From Polytrichum commune (taxonomy: Eukaryota; Streptophyta; Polytrichopsida; Polytrichales; Polytrichaceae), in the NCBI GenBank assembly GCA_950295325.1, contig OX485804.1:7070001-7130000 (forward strand): a stretch of DNA of 60,000 nt, read 5' to 3'. Every line of letters begins with the position of its first letter. Position 1 is the first letter of the stretch. The notes beneath the pieces were generated by a model. That model did no database searches. It was given only the letters and a program-made list of their open reading frames with translations, and was not told where the DNA came from. Shown piece after piece: positions 1 to 10,949 of the stretch. Position numbers and translations under genes: made by a program.

Positions 1-579
1 CGCCCCAACACTACCAATGTTTTTTTTGGAGGGGTATGTAATCACTTTAGCCCCCAAAAACTCTTGAATTTCGTAATCATATCTAAATCACACCATGCCC
101 AATTCCATGAACTCTATTGCATTAACCTCCTTGTGGGTTGGTGTCCATGAATAAGGGTCTCACGTGCTCATCGTGTCCGTCCTAGCCACTTCTACCTTAT
201 AGCTTGATCTACATGCAAGATGACATTCAGTGAGTAGTCTTCCACAATGGACAAGGGAGATTATTCTTGCACAATAGTTATGATTGAGGGAGCTTCAAGC
301 AACCGACTTTAGGACCACACCGTGCATTTTTTTGAGAACTCGCCCATCTTGACATGATTCTAAAGAGGGAATTGTTGAAGGCAAATTCAAAGCGATTTAA
401 TGTGTTACTAGAATGTGCTTGAGAGATCCATTGCATGAAGGTAAGCAAGCCTAGTTCGGCCACTTTGTAGTCATAAGGGGCCTATACATGATGGTTTGTG
501 GTTAGGAGCAGAACTAAGCACAAACACCAAAAAGAACCAATCTCAAAATTAGTTATTATTCTGGACTGAAATGTAAACA
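1..579. other. Non-coding stretch, nothing recognised
   Basis: No open frame here resembles a protein I know, and I see no RNA gene or transposon end. The longest frames are about 60 residues and look random. The stretch is AT-rich like the following 5 kb. Confidence 0.5.
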
Positions 580-1280
580 AAATTGAAGGCACCTACATGA
601 CCATTCAAAACGAAAGAGAATCTTCGCTTTGATAATCTTCACTTGTCCATATCAACTCGGAGAATTATGAGGAGCATGGCTACAGTGTCAGTTCAGATTT
701 GCAAATCATCTCGTCCTAATCATATGTTTAATATCCTACAAGATGTGCAATGATTGACAAAAAGTGCCCATTTTAAAACCACTTACCTTACATCCCAACA
801 CAAGATCATGCGCTAAACTCTATGTCGAGATGTAGAGGACCAAGCACCCAAGAAGACGAAGACGACTAAACTACAGAGTTTGAAATAAGGAAATAATGAA
901 AGAGATGGGTAGTGAGCTTCTTTAATCATTTGCTCCTGATAAAACCTCACGAGATCCAGCTTCTGAGGGATTCAGCTGATACACCCTATAAGCAGGCCTA
1001 ATTCGGCTACTTATCTTAATTAGACACCTTTACTTGAGTGGTGTGTGATTAAGTATGGAATTAATGAAGGACATTAACAGAAACACGTTTGAGAAGGAGT
1101 GCACTACCATTTCAACAATTCTAGGTTCAATAGTCAACATAATTAGAAGTACCTATATGATCGTTGAAAAAGAAAGAGAATCTTCTAATTGGAACAAGTT
1201 ATTCATATGACTCTAAACATTACAAGAAAAATGGCTACGGCCTCGATTTGGACTTGCTAATCGTCCTGTACTAATTGCAT
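580..1280. repeat. Decayed direct duplication (~550 bp apart)
   Basis: Positions 580-735 and 1135-1278 share an ordered series of short matches: a 'cctacatgacc/cctatatgatc' start, 'gaaagagaatcttc', a 'catggctac/aatggctac' block, 'gatttg' and 'tcgtcctaat/tcgtcctgta'. Identity looks moderate (about 60-70% by eye) with small indels. It is an old duplication with no coding content. I cannot say which element family it comes from. Confidence 0.5.
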
Positions 1281-1304
1281 GTTAATTTTTTCCTAGTAGA
1301 AGTA

Positions 1305-1920
1305 GGCATAGTTCTTCACCATCTTTTGGTCCCAGCACATATGATGCTCAAACTCAGGCATCTCATAAGATTCTGCCAACTGAACTACCCCAATGCTCCT
1401 CCAACAATTTAAAGCCAAATCTTGCGACACTAGTTTGAAGATTTGTAAATTTTTTTTTTTTTAAAACCTACCATCCACTCTCGTTGTTTGAACACAAGGT
1501 CAACATATACATGGGATAATATGGCCTCTGAACCATTGTTTACACTCCAATGCATAGTTTATTTCTCAGTCTAGAATCCAAAACCAGTATTGTTGCAGCC
1601 ACCTCTACATTCTTCTCTCACCTCCCGGCTAACTATTTGTACCCAATATTGATCTAAAGCAGTAGACATAATCAAACATCTTGAAGCACAAATATACGTG
1701 ACATGAATCCCTTGGTTTTTGCCCCTTTTCGCTAGACGTTCCAGGCATGCGAATTTTCATTAGAGTTTCGGGTTTCGGGTTTCATTACTAGTTAGTGCTA
1801 ATGAAAACGCGTAGTTCTTCACCATCTTTTGGCCCCAATATTTGTACCCAACATCTATTGATCTAAAGCAGCAAATCGTATGAACGAAATTCTTGAAGCA
1901 CAAATGTAAGTGACACAAGC
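1305..1920. repeat. Direct duplication with shared 'ttcttcaccatcttttgg' block
   Basis: The block 'agttcttcaccatctttt' occurs at about 1310 and 1812. The block running from 'gatctaaagcag' to 'cttgaagcacaaat' occurs at about 1648-1690 and 1860-1906. The second copy is a shortened, rearranged version of the first. No protein is encoded. Confidence 0.5.
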
Positions 1921-2455
1921 ACCATCATCATCATCACCATAAGTGAGCTTAATGTTGATGAGGAGCAATATACCTTGAACATACCTCCAACTACGAAAAA
2001 ACTGGTACTAATAAATTCAAGAAAAATGCAGCTCCTCGTCAAATCTTCGTGGCCCACTCTGTCGAACTACCAAACTTCTTAAACCACACATTCAAGTTAT
2101 AAGGCATCATCATCGAGTTTGAAGCTCAATGTTGATGAGGATAAACTCATAATGACCTTGATCCAATTACAAAACACTGGTACTAATAAAATCAAGGAAA
2201 AAAGCGGCTTCGCATAAAATCTTTGTGGCCCACTCGGTCGATCTACCAAAATTCTTAAACCACAAATTCAAGTGACGAAGCATCATCATCGTCATCTAAG
2301 TGAGCTTTGCATCGATGAGGAGAAACTTGCAATGCTGTGGAGCCTACCTCCAATTACAAAGCACCAGATTATATGCTCAAGAAAGAAGCAGCTCCTCATT
2401 AAACATTCAGGTTCCACTCTGTCGATCTAGCTACCAAACCTCTGTAAGCACCACA
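1918..2455. repeat. Tandem array, about three units of ~180 bp
   Basis: Three diverged units start near 1918, 2102 and 2279, each with a 'catcatcatc' run followed by 'agctcaatgttgatgagga'-like sequence. Then come 'ggtactaataaa' or an equivalent, 'tcaaga(g)aaaaa.gc(a/g)gct', 'ggcccactctgtcg' and 'ctaccaaa'. Spacing is 184 then 177 bp. The array is non-coding. It could be a small satellite or amplified introns of an unknown gene. Confidence 0.65.
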
Positions 2456-5205
2456 TGATCCTGCTCCGCAACAATACGGTTGCATCCATCACTCCGGCCT
2501 ACGTACATTCCTGACCTGCCATTCCTGACCCTAGATTTCTTTCTTCTGCGACCAATGCAACCTCACCTCCATGTATCTGCAATTAAATAAGGTAGGCGGG
2601 TGTTATGCGGTACTTACTCTTGTTAATCGGACCCCCATATTTGAATGGCGTGAGGCTCGGTGAGGATCAGAAGACAAACACCGTAAAGTCACATGTTCAA
2701 AAGAGATTGGACTACGTCTTCAAAATTCATCAACTACTCTACACTCAACACTGAACACGATTGAGGAGGTCTGTCTGATTTTCAATCCGCTACTTGGTCA
2801 TGCTTCGAAGTAAATTTGGTGATGCAACACAAGTTTGGTTACTACGTACATCAGTGTAATCGGCACTTGGAGAACATGAACACTCAACTCAACCGAAATC
2901 AACTGAACTCGCATTGTGTCTTGTGCAGCGACCAAGCATCGGAGGAATCCCTCCCAAGTGACTGGATGCGAGAAATAAGAGTCGGTACTACATCTTCGGT
3001 GCTCAAAGGTAGCTACGCTGCATTTATTTTTGGCAACATCCCACAATTTTAGCACCCTGATGCCGCTAACACCGCCGAGCCGAGATGAATGGACACCTTA
3101 AGTTAGCGTATGTGGGACCGGCGCATGAAGTTACAGACGAACAGGTTGAGGTTCAGGAGTTACAAAGAATGAAGTTACAAAGAACTGGTTGAAGTTCAGG
3201 AGATTTACTCATCATTTTAGAGGAATCTGTGGAACATGCTTCATTTTCATAAAGAAAACCCGAAAGATCACAACATGTAATCCATCAGATGGACTTGGAA
3301 ACACTCAAATCGTTTTCCATTTCTGGGGATGGCCAACTCTATCGATCCATAATGGATTGGGAGAACCGGCTAGCACACTAAGTTATTATATTTACTGTCA
3401 TATGATATGTTATTTTACTGTGGTAATTTTGATCATGATATTTCTCTTGTATATTAAGTTCGTAAGTACTGTCATTCCAGTTTATTTTGAGTTCGTCTAC
3501 GTTTTCTTTGGAGTATTATGCACCCTCACAAATGTGTACCGAATATATTGTCATGGATGATTAGAATTTGGAGGAAAAGTCGCTTAGTAAGTGATAGTCA
3601 TTGCCACATTGTAAATTTGTAATGACCGTTTTTGTTAACAAGGAATGAAAAATAAGGCTAGGTTTGTATTTTGTGTCGGTGACACTACACGAGTGGTTTA
3701 CAATTAGTATTAAGTAAGACAAATAAAATCGGAGACACTAAATACATTATTCAATGTAGTTACAAATCAACCCGTCTGTATTTTCCAAATTATCGGTTCA
3801 AATCCAAACTCTAGGAAATGAACCAATGTATTTTTTTGGAAAAATATATCATTATGTTTTAAGTAAAATAGAAGCATTTTAGTGAATAAATAATTCATAG
3901 TAAAGAGGTAAGGATGGCAACCAAGTTGGCTTAAAGTTCTCCAGCTTTGTTACTACTGATCATATTTAATGTAGACAATATTGATGCCACCCTCTATACC
4001 AGCTAAGCCTAGACGCCCTCCTCTTTGAGTTGGGTCCTTATCAATATTACCCGAGGATACTAAATCTTAAAAACTCTAAACTCTAAATTTTCTTCCGGCA
4101 CAATTTGGAGGAGGATTTGCAATTTTGCAATGTTACCTTCTTTCAAGGGCAACAGACCAATCCCATTTCAACCTCAATAAAATCAAATCAATGCATAGGA
4201 GATGGGGAATCAGTGGCACCACATAGCAGTTGGAAAATTTCTCTTTTCCTTTTCCCTTGGAGGCAATTAACTAGTTGCAACTGAATAGATCAACCGCAGT
4301 GTGTATGTCCGACGAATTTCATTTGAAGTTCAACTCCAAATCCAAAGTGTCATGTGATGTTTTCAAAACAAGAATGAAGTTCAATCCACATCCACATTTC
4401 ACCTCGATTTCAAGTTGTCAAATAGTACATATCATTTCAAATTTTAACGTGTCAATTGACGTGTTTTTATTTTTATTTTATTTTTTTCCCTTGTGTGCAA
4501 GTTTTTGCCTGTCAGATGTCAACAACTTGCAAAAACTGTCAAAAATACATAGAGAAGGGCTAGGCACATGGCATGGGCGGCTCTTGAAGAACTTGAGTTG
4601 AAACAGTAGAAAAAAAAAAAAAAACAATGAACGTGGTAGTAAAAAATTCCGTTAAAAACTTTACATCATGTCAGGCAAAGCGCAGGATGTGTGTTTATTG
4701 CGTCGGGGTAAAATGCAATCCACATTTTTACTACGTTTTGCAGCCTGTGCGATGACTTGCCTTGGCGGTAACCACTGTTGTTGTTGTTGTTGTTGTTGTA
4801 CAATTGCTCATCCGATTATCCTGTCTCCCCAATGACTAAAAACAGTTGCGGGACAACAAAGCCGGACCATGTGCCCAGCCCACGAACCCATGATCGTGAT
4901 TTCAAATGTCGCAAATGCACTTTCTCGAATCCCCCTATGAAAGACCAGAATTTAAAATTTTTTTTTTAAAAAAAAAATATTAAAAAAACCCATGGGGAAA
5001 GACCATGTAGAGTAGGCAAGGAAGTCAACGCCACACAATCAGAAACGCCAATTTATTGCCCACCTTCTTAAAACAGCACTTAAGTTACTTCTTCGTACTT
5101 TTCGATCAACTCCAGGAGGACGATCGTGTAAATATGCCATAAGCTACTTGTTCGTCGGTTTCATCAAGTACTCATAGTGACCTTGCATTGCCGATATATG
5201 TATGT
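2456..5205. other. Non-coding region without recognisable genes
   Basis: Several frames of 70-120 residues exist (for example 3189-3560 plus), but composition and lack of any known motif argue against genes. A short stretch at 3190-3260 resembles sequences at 11060-11130 and 11735-11830, including 'catcattttagaggaatct'. A poly(A) run at about 4610-4624 and A/T runs at 4958-4987 look like old retroposed tails or simple sequence. Confidence 0.45.
4776..4799 (+). repeat. (TGT)8 microsatellite
   Basis: Eight uninterrupted TGT triplets are visible directly in the sequence. Confidence 0.9.
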
Positions 5206-6135
5206 GACTAGACTAAATAGGATATTTAGTGCTTGATACTCTAAACACGTATGCATACACTGAACATCACTAACCCTAAGAAAGTAAGTAACATCAAATG
5301 TAAGCTCAAACACTAAATATCAACTATGGTAATATGTGGAAGTTACATGCACAAATTTAGTGTTAGTAAGGATATGCAAAAAAAATTTAACAATGATACA
5401 AGGAGAAAGGAGGTGGCAGTAGGGAAGGTGGCAGTGCATTTATGTCTAATACTAATTATCAAAGAATTGAAAATTGGTGTTGAGCAGGATAGGGTGGTAA
5501 CAACACTAAATATAATCAAACACCTAATATCATATTTAGTGTAGCTTAATGAGCTCCTACAAGTAAAAGGGAACTTGTTGTTTTTTCCTTGTTCGCAGCT
5601 TGGGCTTGATTCGATTCTCTTCATTGCGACCGTCCTAGTGTCTTGGGGAGGACTTTGGGCACACACGGTCAAATTCCTCATTAAGCTCATTAATCATATT
5701 TCCAAGGCCAACAGCTCACTGTTGGAATTTCTTTATGAATTTGAGATATATACCATAAATTCTGCTAATAAACGATCTGTGATTTTCCTCAAGTCTTGAA
5801 CTTCAACTGGTTCATATTTAGTGTTTGATTATATTTAATGTTGTTACCACCCTACCCTACTCAGCACTAATTTCTAACTTTTTGACAATTAGTGTTAGAA
5901 GATATGCTAGAAGATATGTTGGAATTCTTTTTTTTTTTTTTTTATCATTGTTATCTTTTTTTCCCATGTCCTTACTAACACTCAATTCAAACATGTAACT
6001 TTCACATATTATCATAATTGATATTTAGTGTTTGGGTTTACATTTAATGTTACTTACTATCATAGGGTTATTGATATTTAGTGTATGCGTTCGTATTTAG
6101 TGTATCAAACACTAAATATCCTATTTAGTGTAGTG
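5206..6135. mobile_element. Foldback element with ~325-bp terminal inverted repeats
   Basis: The left arm (5206-5530) reappears as its reverse complement at 5812-6135. Blocks that match in order are 'actaaataggatatttagtg', 'aaccctaagaaagtaagtaacat' against its counterpart, 'cactaaatatcaa.tatg.taatatgtg', 'gttagtaaggacatg' and 'ggtggtaacaacactaaata'. The spacer is ~280 bp. The motif TATTTAGTG or its complement CACTAAATA recurs about a dozen times. There is no transposase. The arms would fold into a long hairpin. I could not identify a convincing target-site duplication, so the exact ends are uncertain by a few bases. Confidence 0.8.
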
Positions 6136-6669
6136 GTTGGTTCTCCCCGACCTTATTATTTGTTTTTTTAGGTAGTAGGTTTGGCTACTTGTTGAGTTTA
6201 GAGGCAATCAAGGTGGCAAGCTTGGGATTTTTTGTGGAGATCATGGTGGTTGCATTTAGATAAATCAAAGGGAGTACTTGGCAAATTCACATAACGTACG
6301 TGTCAGTTTGGGTGGCTATTTCTAATTATATGTGAAAGAAATCCAAGGCTACATGTATGCTTTGATAAGGTGAACAATGGCCCCAAATTTACATGCGCAG
6401 TCTACAAGTGGCTACATGCACCACCAACTAAGGGGGAAGTTGACTACGTATTGGAATTGGCTACACAAAAAAATTGCACTAGCCCCTTAAACCTCTACAG
6501 GCTTCCAAGTTCAACTAGTTTGCAAATGCCCAAGAGGACCAACATGCACATATCATGCGTTTCAAGCACTTAGCAACATCTTAGGCCAACAAGTGTTGCA
6601 CTAGCCCTCTTCAAAAACAATGTGCACCCAAATTGGACTAGTTTGCACACATATAAGATGATCAACATT
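6136..6669. other. Flank between foldback element and CACTA end
   Basis: Non-coding. Short phrases such as 'ttgcactagccc' and 'actagtttgca' recur within it, suggesting further decayed duplication. No gene is seen. Confidence 0.4.
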
Positions 6670-6697
6670 CACTACAAGAAAACTAGCCCAATGTGAC
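6670..6697 (+). mobile_element. CACTA transposon terminal inverted repeat (left end)
   Basis: The sequence begins CACTACAAGAAAAC, the canonical terminus of plant CACTA (En/Spm) elements. It is followed by TGACT-rich subterminal DNA. The outside triplet is ATT (6667-6669). The reverse complement of 56889-56916 matches this 28-bp end at 23 positions. The accessory gene on the minus strand runs towards this end. Confidence 0.85.
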
Positions 6698-7913
6698 TAG
6701 GTTTTATGACTACAATAGAGCATAAACCAAAATATGACTAGCACTATTTGTAGTCATTTCGACTTAGTCGCTTCGGACAATCTGACTGGGGGTCATATCG
6801 GACACTTCTTGTTCCCAATGTTGCGTTCCCACAGTGCTTTGGGATCTCAAAACGGGACCTGCAATGAGACTTGGCACCAATTGACTCTACATAGTCATAC
6901 CTCTATGACTACATGTAGTCATCTATATGCAAATAGTGAATGTCTGGCATGACTATGCTTAGTGAGGTATGATTCAATACATGACTAGTTCTATCACTAC
7001 GCATAGTAGTGGGATGGTGACTGTGTGTAGTCATACATTGAGTTGGGAGCATACGACTCTTTGGAGTCACATCTATTTGAAACCCCATAGTCACAAATGC
7101 GGAGATAGCTTCTGAATGATATGACGAATTTTAGTGAGGTATCAGTCATTACATGACTGGTTTTATCACTACGAATAGTAATGAGATGATGACTGAAATG
7201 AGTCATACATTAAGTTGGGATAATAGGACTCTTTGAAGTCACATCTATTGTACTACCCATAGTCACGAATACTGAAATATCTTCTGAATGCAATGACTAA
7301 TTGTAGTGAGATATTAGTCTCCACTGCTGAAATCATGAGATGGGCATGACTAATTATAGTGAGAATTTAGAGAATATAGCAATGGTTTGATCACTATGTA
7401 TAGTGATCTGATTGTGACTGTGTTGCATCATACACACACGTGAGATAATATGGGGTTGTGAAGTAAATATGCTTCACTACACATAGTCACACATACCAAC
7501 TGATGACTGCATGGAGTCCTCGTATATTCGTTTCTTTCACTACTGGGAATCAAATTCAATATTAAATCGGATGCATTTGAATAGGACTTGACTCTCCGTA
7601 GTCCAATGCACACGTATGCCATGCCGTCGATTATGCCATTCTTCTGGTGTGTAGTCATATATTTCAGTTTCAGATTAGGGTGATAATGAGATGTGTTGAC
7701 TATTACAAGCCATCCGTGCGGTTGTGAGCACTGCGTCAGGTCATGCAAATGTTTTTCACACATTTCATTGAATGAGAACATTAAGAGTTCTGAAACAGGA
7801 TGCAAGTGGCATTGTATCTCAATCAGTCTAAACTGCGGCGGAGAAGGACAGATCAATGTCCATGAACTCTGTGGGCCACAGTACAAAGTGCCCTACTGCT
7901 TGTCCTACCGAGG
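6698..7913. repeat. CACTA subterminal region rich in TGACT/AGTCA motifs
   Basis: Dozens of 'atgact' and 'agtcat' motifs occur in both orientations, including a perfect 18-bp palindrome at 6905-6922 (ATGACTACATGTAGTCAT). En/Spm-type elements carry arrays of short motifs near their ends that bind the accessory protein TNPA. By analogy these are candidate binding sites. The same dyads recur in the introns at 8225-8345, 9148-9290, 9810-9900 and 12300-12430. Confidence 0.6.
6959..7330. repeat. Tandem ~173-bp subterminal repeat, two units plus a partial
   Basis: Units start with 'ttagtgaggtat' at 6959 and 7131, and with a degraded copy at 7304. Both full units contain 'catgact.gtt.tatcactac', 'gagtcatacatt.agttggga', 'gactctttg.agtcacatctatt', 'catagtcac.aat' and 'cttctgaatg'. 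Each unit therefore carries about seven TGACT/AGTCA motifs. Confidence 0.8.
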
Positions 7914-8147
7914 TCACGGGTGGTCATCTAGATCTACAGGTGCAAACAAACTGTAGTCGTCATCTAGGCTTTTCACCACTTCTACAGACACGGTTCCTGC
8001 AATTATGGTTCTCCCGTGTAGAGAAGCCCCAGCCACATTCTGCACTTTCCCGAGTGCCACAACTTTATCCTCCTCCCCTTCTTCAAGTCCCTTGAGTCTC
8101 ACAGGGTCACCCTTCTTGACCTCCAGGTCCTCACCTTCTTGTACAAC
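7914..8147 (-). CDS. C-terminal exon of CACTA accessory gene (DUF8039-like)
   Basis: The exon opens after a 'tattatag' acceptor and ends at a TGA at 7916-7914. It reads KKGDPVRLKGLEEGEEDKVV and continues with the pattern VVALG..., LHG... and a V.V run. This resembles the C-terminal domain seen in many plant CACTA-associated proteins. Its first ~55 bases and the adjoining intron are duplicated at 8408-8476. Confidence 0.55.
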   Translation of the reverse strand, partial: VVQEGEDLEVKKGDPVRLKGLEEGEEDKVVALGKVQNVAGASLHGRTIIAGTVSVEVVKSLDDDYSLFAPVDLDDHP

Positions 8148-8407
8148 CTATAATAATAATAAAAACACAAAACAAGGATCAATTGGGACTAAGTTGCTGT
8201 GATGATACAAATATGTGGTTCTCCAAGGCTCATGGCACTAATTCAAACTCTATGACTGTCAGAAGTCACATATTATAACGTCATTACTAATATCAGTCAC
8301 GTATCCTAACTTCATGACTGAACCTAGTCAAACAATCACGAACTTGGCATACTAAATTTTCAAAGAACTAAGGCACAACATTCGAGGAAGTGGCCCATGG
8401 CACTTAC

Positions 8408-8476
8408 ATGATCATTTTTCTTGAGTCCCACAGGGTCACCCTTCTTTATCTCAGGGTCCTCGGTTTCTTGTACAAC
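8408..8476 (-). CDS. Duplicated small exon of CACTA accessory gene
   Basis: A 69-bp (23-codon) exon bounded by 'tttttag' and 'GTAAGT'. It reads VVQETEDPEIKKGDPVGLKK, nearly the same as the beginning of the downstream exon at 8147. The flanking intron is also similar ('caaaacagggatcagttgg' against 'caaaacaaggatcaattgg'). This indicates a local exon-plus-intron duplication that keeps the reading frame. Confidence 0.6.
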
Positions 8477-8579
8477 CTAAAAATAAAACACACACACAAA
8501 ACAGGGATCAGTTGGTTCTAAATCACTGAATTCGTATGTTCAAAAATACACGGCTGTCGACCCTTACATGTTCACTTAC

Positions 8580-8990
8580 CGGTGCGTTCATGTTTCTCTT
8601 TCTCTTCCCTTTCGCGTATGTCTGACTGTCAGTGTTGGGTTCCTTGCTCTTTTCAGCTTTCTCTTTGCTCCCCCTGAGTGCCCTTTGCGACTTTGTGTCA
8701 TCGTGGTCTTTCTTCAGCTTCTCAACCTCTGTCAAATGCATTTTCTTCTAGGTGCGAGTGTCCTCTTTTGCAGGCTTGGAAGCCCTCAAATTGCGAGTTG
8801 AGTACACCATTGTGGCACGTCCTCCTGACTCTTGAACGGTCACTGTACCACATTCCAGAGTGCCTCCTCCAAGGTTGCTCGCAATTTGCGACGGATGTGA
8901 TTCCTTCACATCACCTGCTGCAGGAACGTCCTCTGCCTTATCCAAATCTTCAGGCTGCGATTCGGACTCCCCTGCTTGATGCAATCCCTG
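8580..8990 (-). CDS. Linker exons of CACTA accessory gene
   Basis: 8990-8751 opens after 'tgtactcag' and is a Glu/Asp/Ser-rich linker ending in a basic stretch. 8747-8580 follows a 'cgcacctag' acceptor, is very Lys/Glu-rich (coiled-coil character) and ends at CACCG|GTAAGT. Without splicing, the TAG at 8750-8748 would stop the frame, so either an intron I cannot place or a nonsense mutation separates the two. Confidence 0.4.
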
Positions 8991-9346
8991 CTGAGTACAG
9001 AGGCAGCACGTCAATAAGGATCCTCTCAATCATGGCTTTTAATCATGAGCAATGTTTATAAATGTGTTCAACAATGGAACATCATGTGACCATTCCAGTC
9101 ACTTTTTCAAATTCTATGATTGTGGATCAGAATAGATTCTAAACTGATGACTGTGAAAAATCACATATTCTAACTTCATTACTATTATCAACCACGAATT
9201 TCAACTTCATGACTGCATCTAGTCAAGCCTGTTCACTCTTTCCATATCATTGTGTACAAACAGTCGCGAACTTGACATATGCATACATTCTAGAACTAAG
9301 GCACAACTTGCTGGACATAACACATCAAGATGATACTTGTACCTAC

Positions 9347-9695
9347 GGGCGCATGATACTTTCTTGAATGGTATCGGGCAATCGTGAATTGTCGGTGCCG
9401 GTGGACTCTGAGCTGGAGCTGCTCTTTGCACTTGCTGCCTTCAAAGGGGTGTCAACGGGAATCTGCAGGTGCTGCATGATGCGTTCAATGTTCTTCTCAA
9501 TGGATCTCCGCCAATCACTAACAAGGTCTGTGTGGGCATCAGACACTCGGCTACTCGGGGAGGTTTCATTTCTTGGATTCAGTCTTCAAGGGGCGTTTTT
9601 GACACGTGCAAGCTCTCTTTCAATTTCAACCCTAGTTGGGCTTCTCTCCAGCTCAATGGCATGTATAGAGATAAGAAGATTGCCTTGTTAGTGCT
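9347..9695 (-). pseudogene. Accessory-gene exon with in-frame stop
   Basis: The frame reads a short helical segment (HAIELERSPTRVEIERELAR), then an in-frame TGA at 9588-9586, then a region with DWRRSIEKNIERIMQHLQIP and a Ser-rich tail, ending at a CCC|GTAGGT donor. Continuity of the frame on both sides of the TGA indicates one exon damaged by a point mutation. Confidence 0.5.
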
Positions 9696-10077
9696 GCATG
9701 ATTAGTGACAATTGAAGAGTGCTTCCTACCCAATGTACACATAAATTGCTTACAGAAATGAGTTGTTGCCGTCAAGTGGCATTGAAAATGAATGGGTTAA
9801 CCTGGGTCAGACATCTCTGTGACTAAAAATGGTCACAAATTCGAATGTGATGACTGAGAACAGTCACAGCCTCTATTTTGATGACTGCACCTAGTCACTT
9901 GAAGTCCTGGTTGGCGCTATGGATCAGTTGTACAACCTTTGACATATTCAGTTGTAATGGTCTTTTGACGAACTTAAGAAGGATAACATGCAAATTTCTC
10001 CAACTTAAAGACTGAACACTTTCCAAATTAGCTCGAACATATTCTTCGTTGCGCCCCGCAACGGACGGCCTCCTCAC

Positions 10078-10943
10078 TTGCGCTCGACTGTAGCGCAACT
10101 TCTCTGCTTCATGCTGTTTTTCTCTTCCAAGATGAGTTTAGACAACTTTACCCAATGGTCGTGCCGAATGTGCTTTGGCTTATCCTTCCCTTCTTGCATT
10201 CTTTTCTTCAACTGATATCTCTTCACCTTCAACTGGCCCTTCAAAATGTTGTGGAAAGCCTCTTCAGTCACCTTGCCAAGGCCCCCATGGTACTCAAAAG
10301 TGTTGTCCACTCGTTCCTTGACAGCAAGCAACATAGAAGTGTTGAGATTCTTGTAGTTGTCTTCGCTGAAGTCTATATCCTGCGCATGACCTCGAAGACA
10401 TGTTAGCCACAATGGGCGATTCTGTCCTTGTGGATGTCCTCTCAGATCGACCTCCACAAGGTGTTTTCTAGGTCCTCGTGCATCTCGAATGGTCACCTCC
10501 TGAGCTTGTTGTTGCTTCAACGCGACCCGTCGTCTCGACTTCTGGTCTCTGGAATATGAGGGCTGACCAAAGCTCTCAGTCATCTCTGATGCAGAATATG
10601 TGGAGGAGTTCACCCCAGGCTCCTGCATCTCCATCGCACGCCTCCATTGCAGTAGTTGGAGCTGTTTTTCTGCAATTTCAAGGTCCAAGCTACTAATGGC
10701 CCCATGCTGGGGAACGAATGCATTTGCTGTATGGTTAGGAGGAACCTCGGGTACAACGTCGTTGCAGTAATCGAAGGGCTCCCCTGACAGGGAATCGTCT
10801 GACATCTTCAAACGATTTCTTTGCTCGGGTGGGGTTGTTTGCAAAGGATGTAGGCTCGTTGACCTGGGTTTGGGAATTCCACAACCTCCAGGGCCTCGCT
10901 TCTGCACTTCCCACACAGATGGCTCGGTTGTCTGTGCGCTGGC
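10078..10943 (-). CDS. Main exon of CACTA accessory gene (Ptta/Transposase_24-like)
   Basis: An open 866-bp exon begins after 'gaattgtgcag' and ends GCGCAA|GTGAGG. It has a Gln/Ala-rich helical part and then a basic region. The C-terminal ~90 residues contain W-L...FSEDNYKNLN, spaced helices, KVKRYQLKKRMQEGK, HDHWVKLSKLILEE and a terminal S-x(n)-R pattern typical of the plant Ptta/En-Spm (Transposase_24) domain. It lies between candidate TNPA-type motif clusters and the CACTA end at 6670. Confidence 0.6.
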
Positions 10944-10949
10944 CTGCAC

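Noticed and set aside
2798-3560. Short frames at 2798-3560 on both strands as genes
   Set aside because: No recognisable motif, no splice or start context, and composition like the surrounding non-coding DNA.
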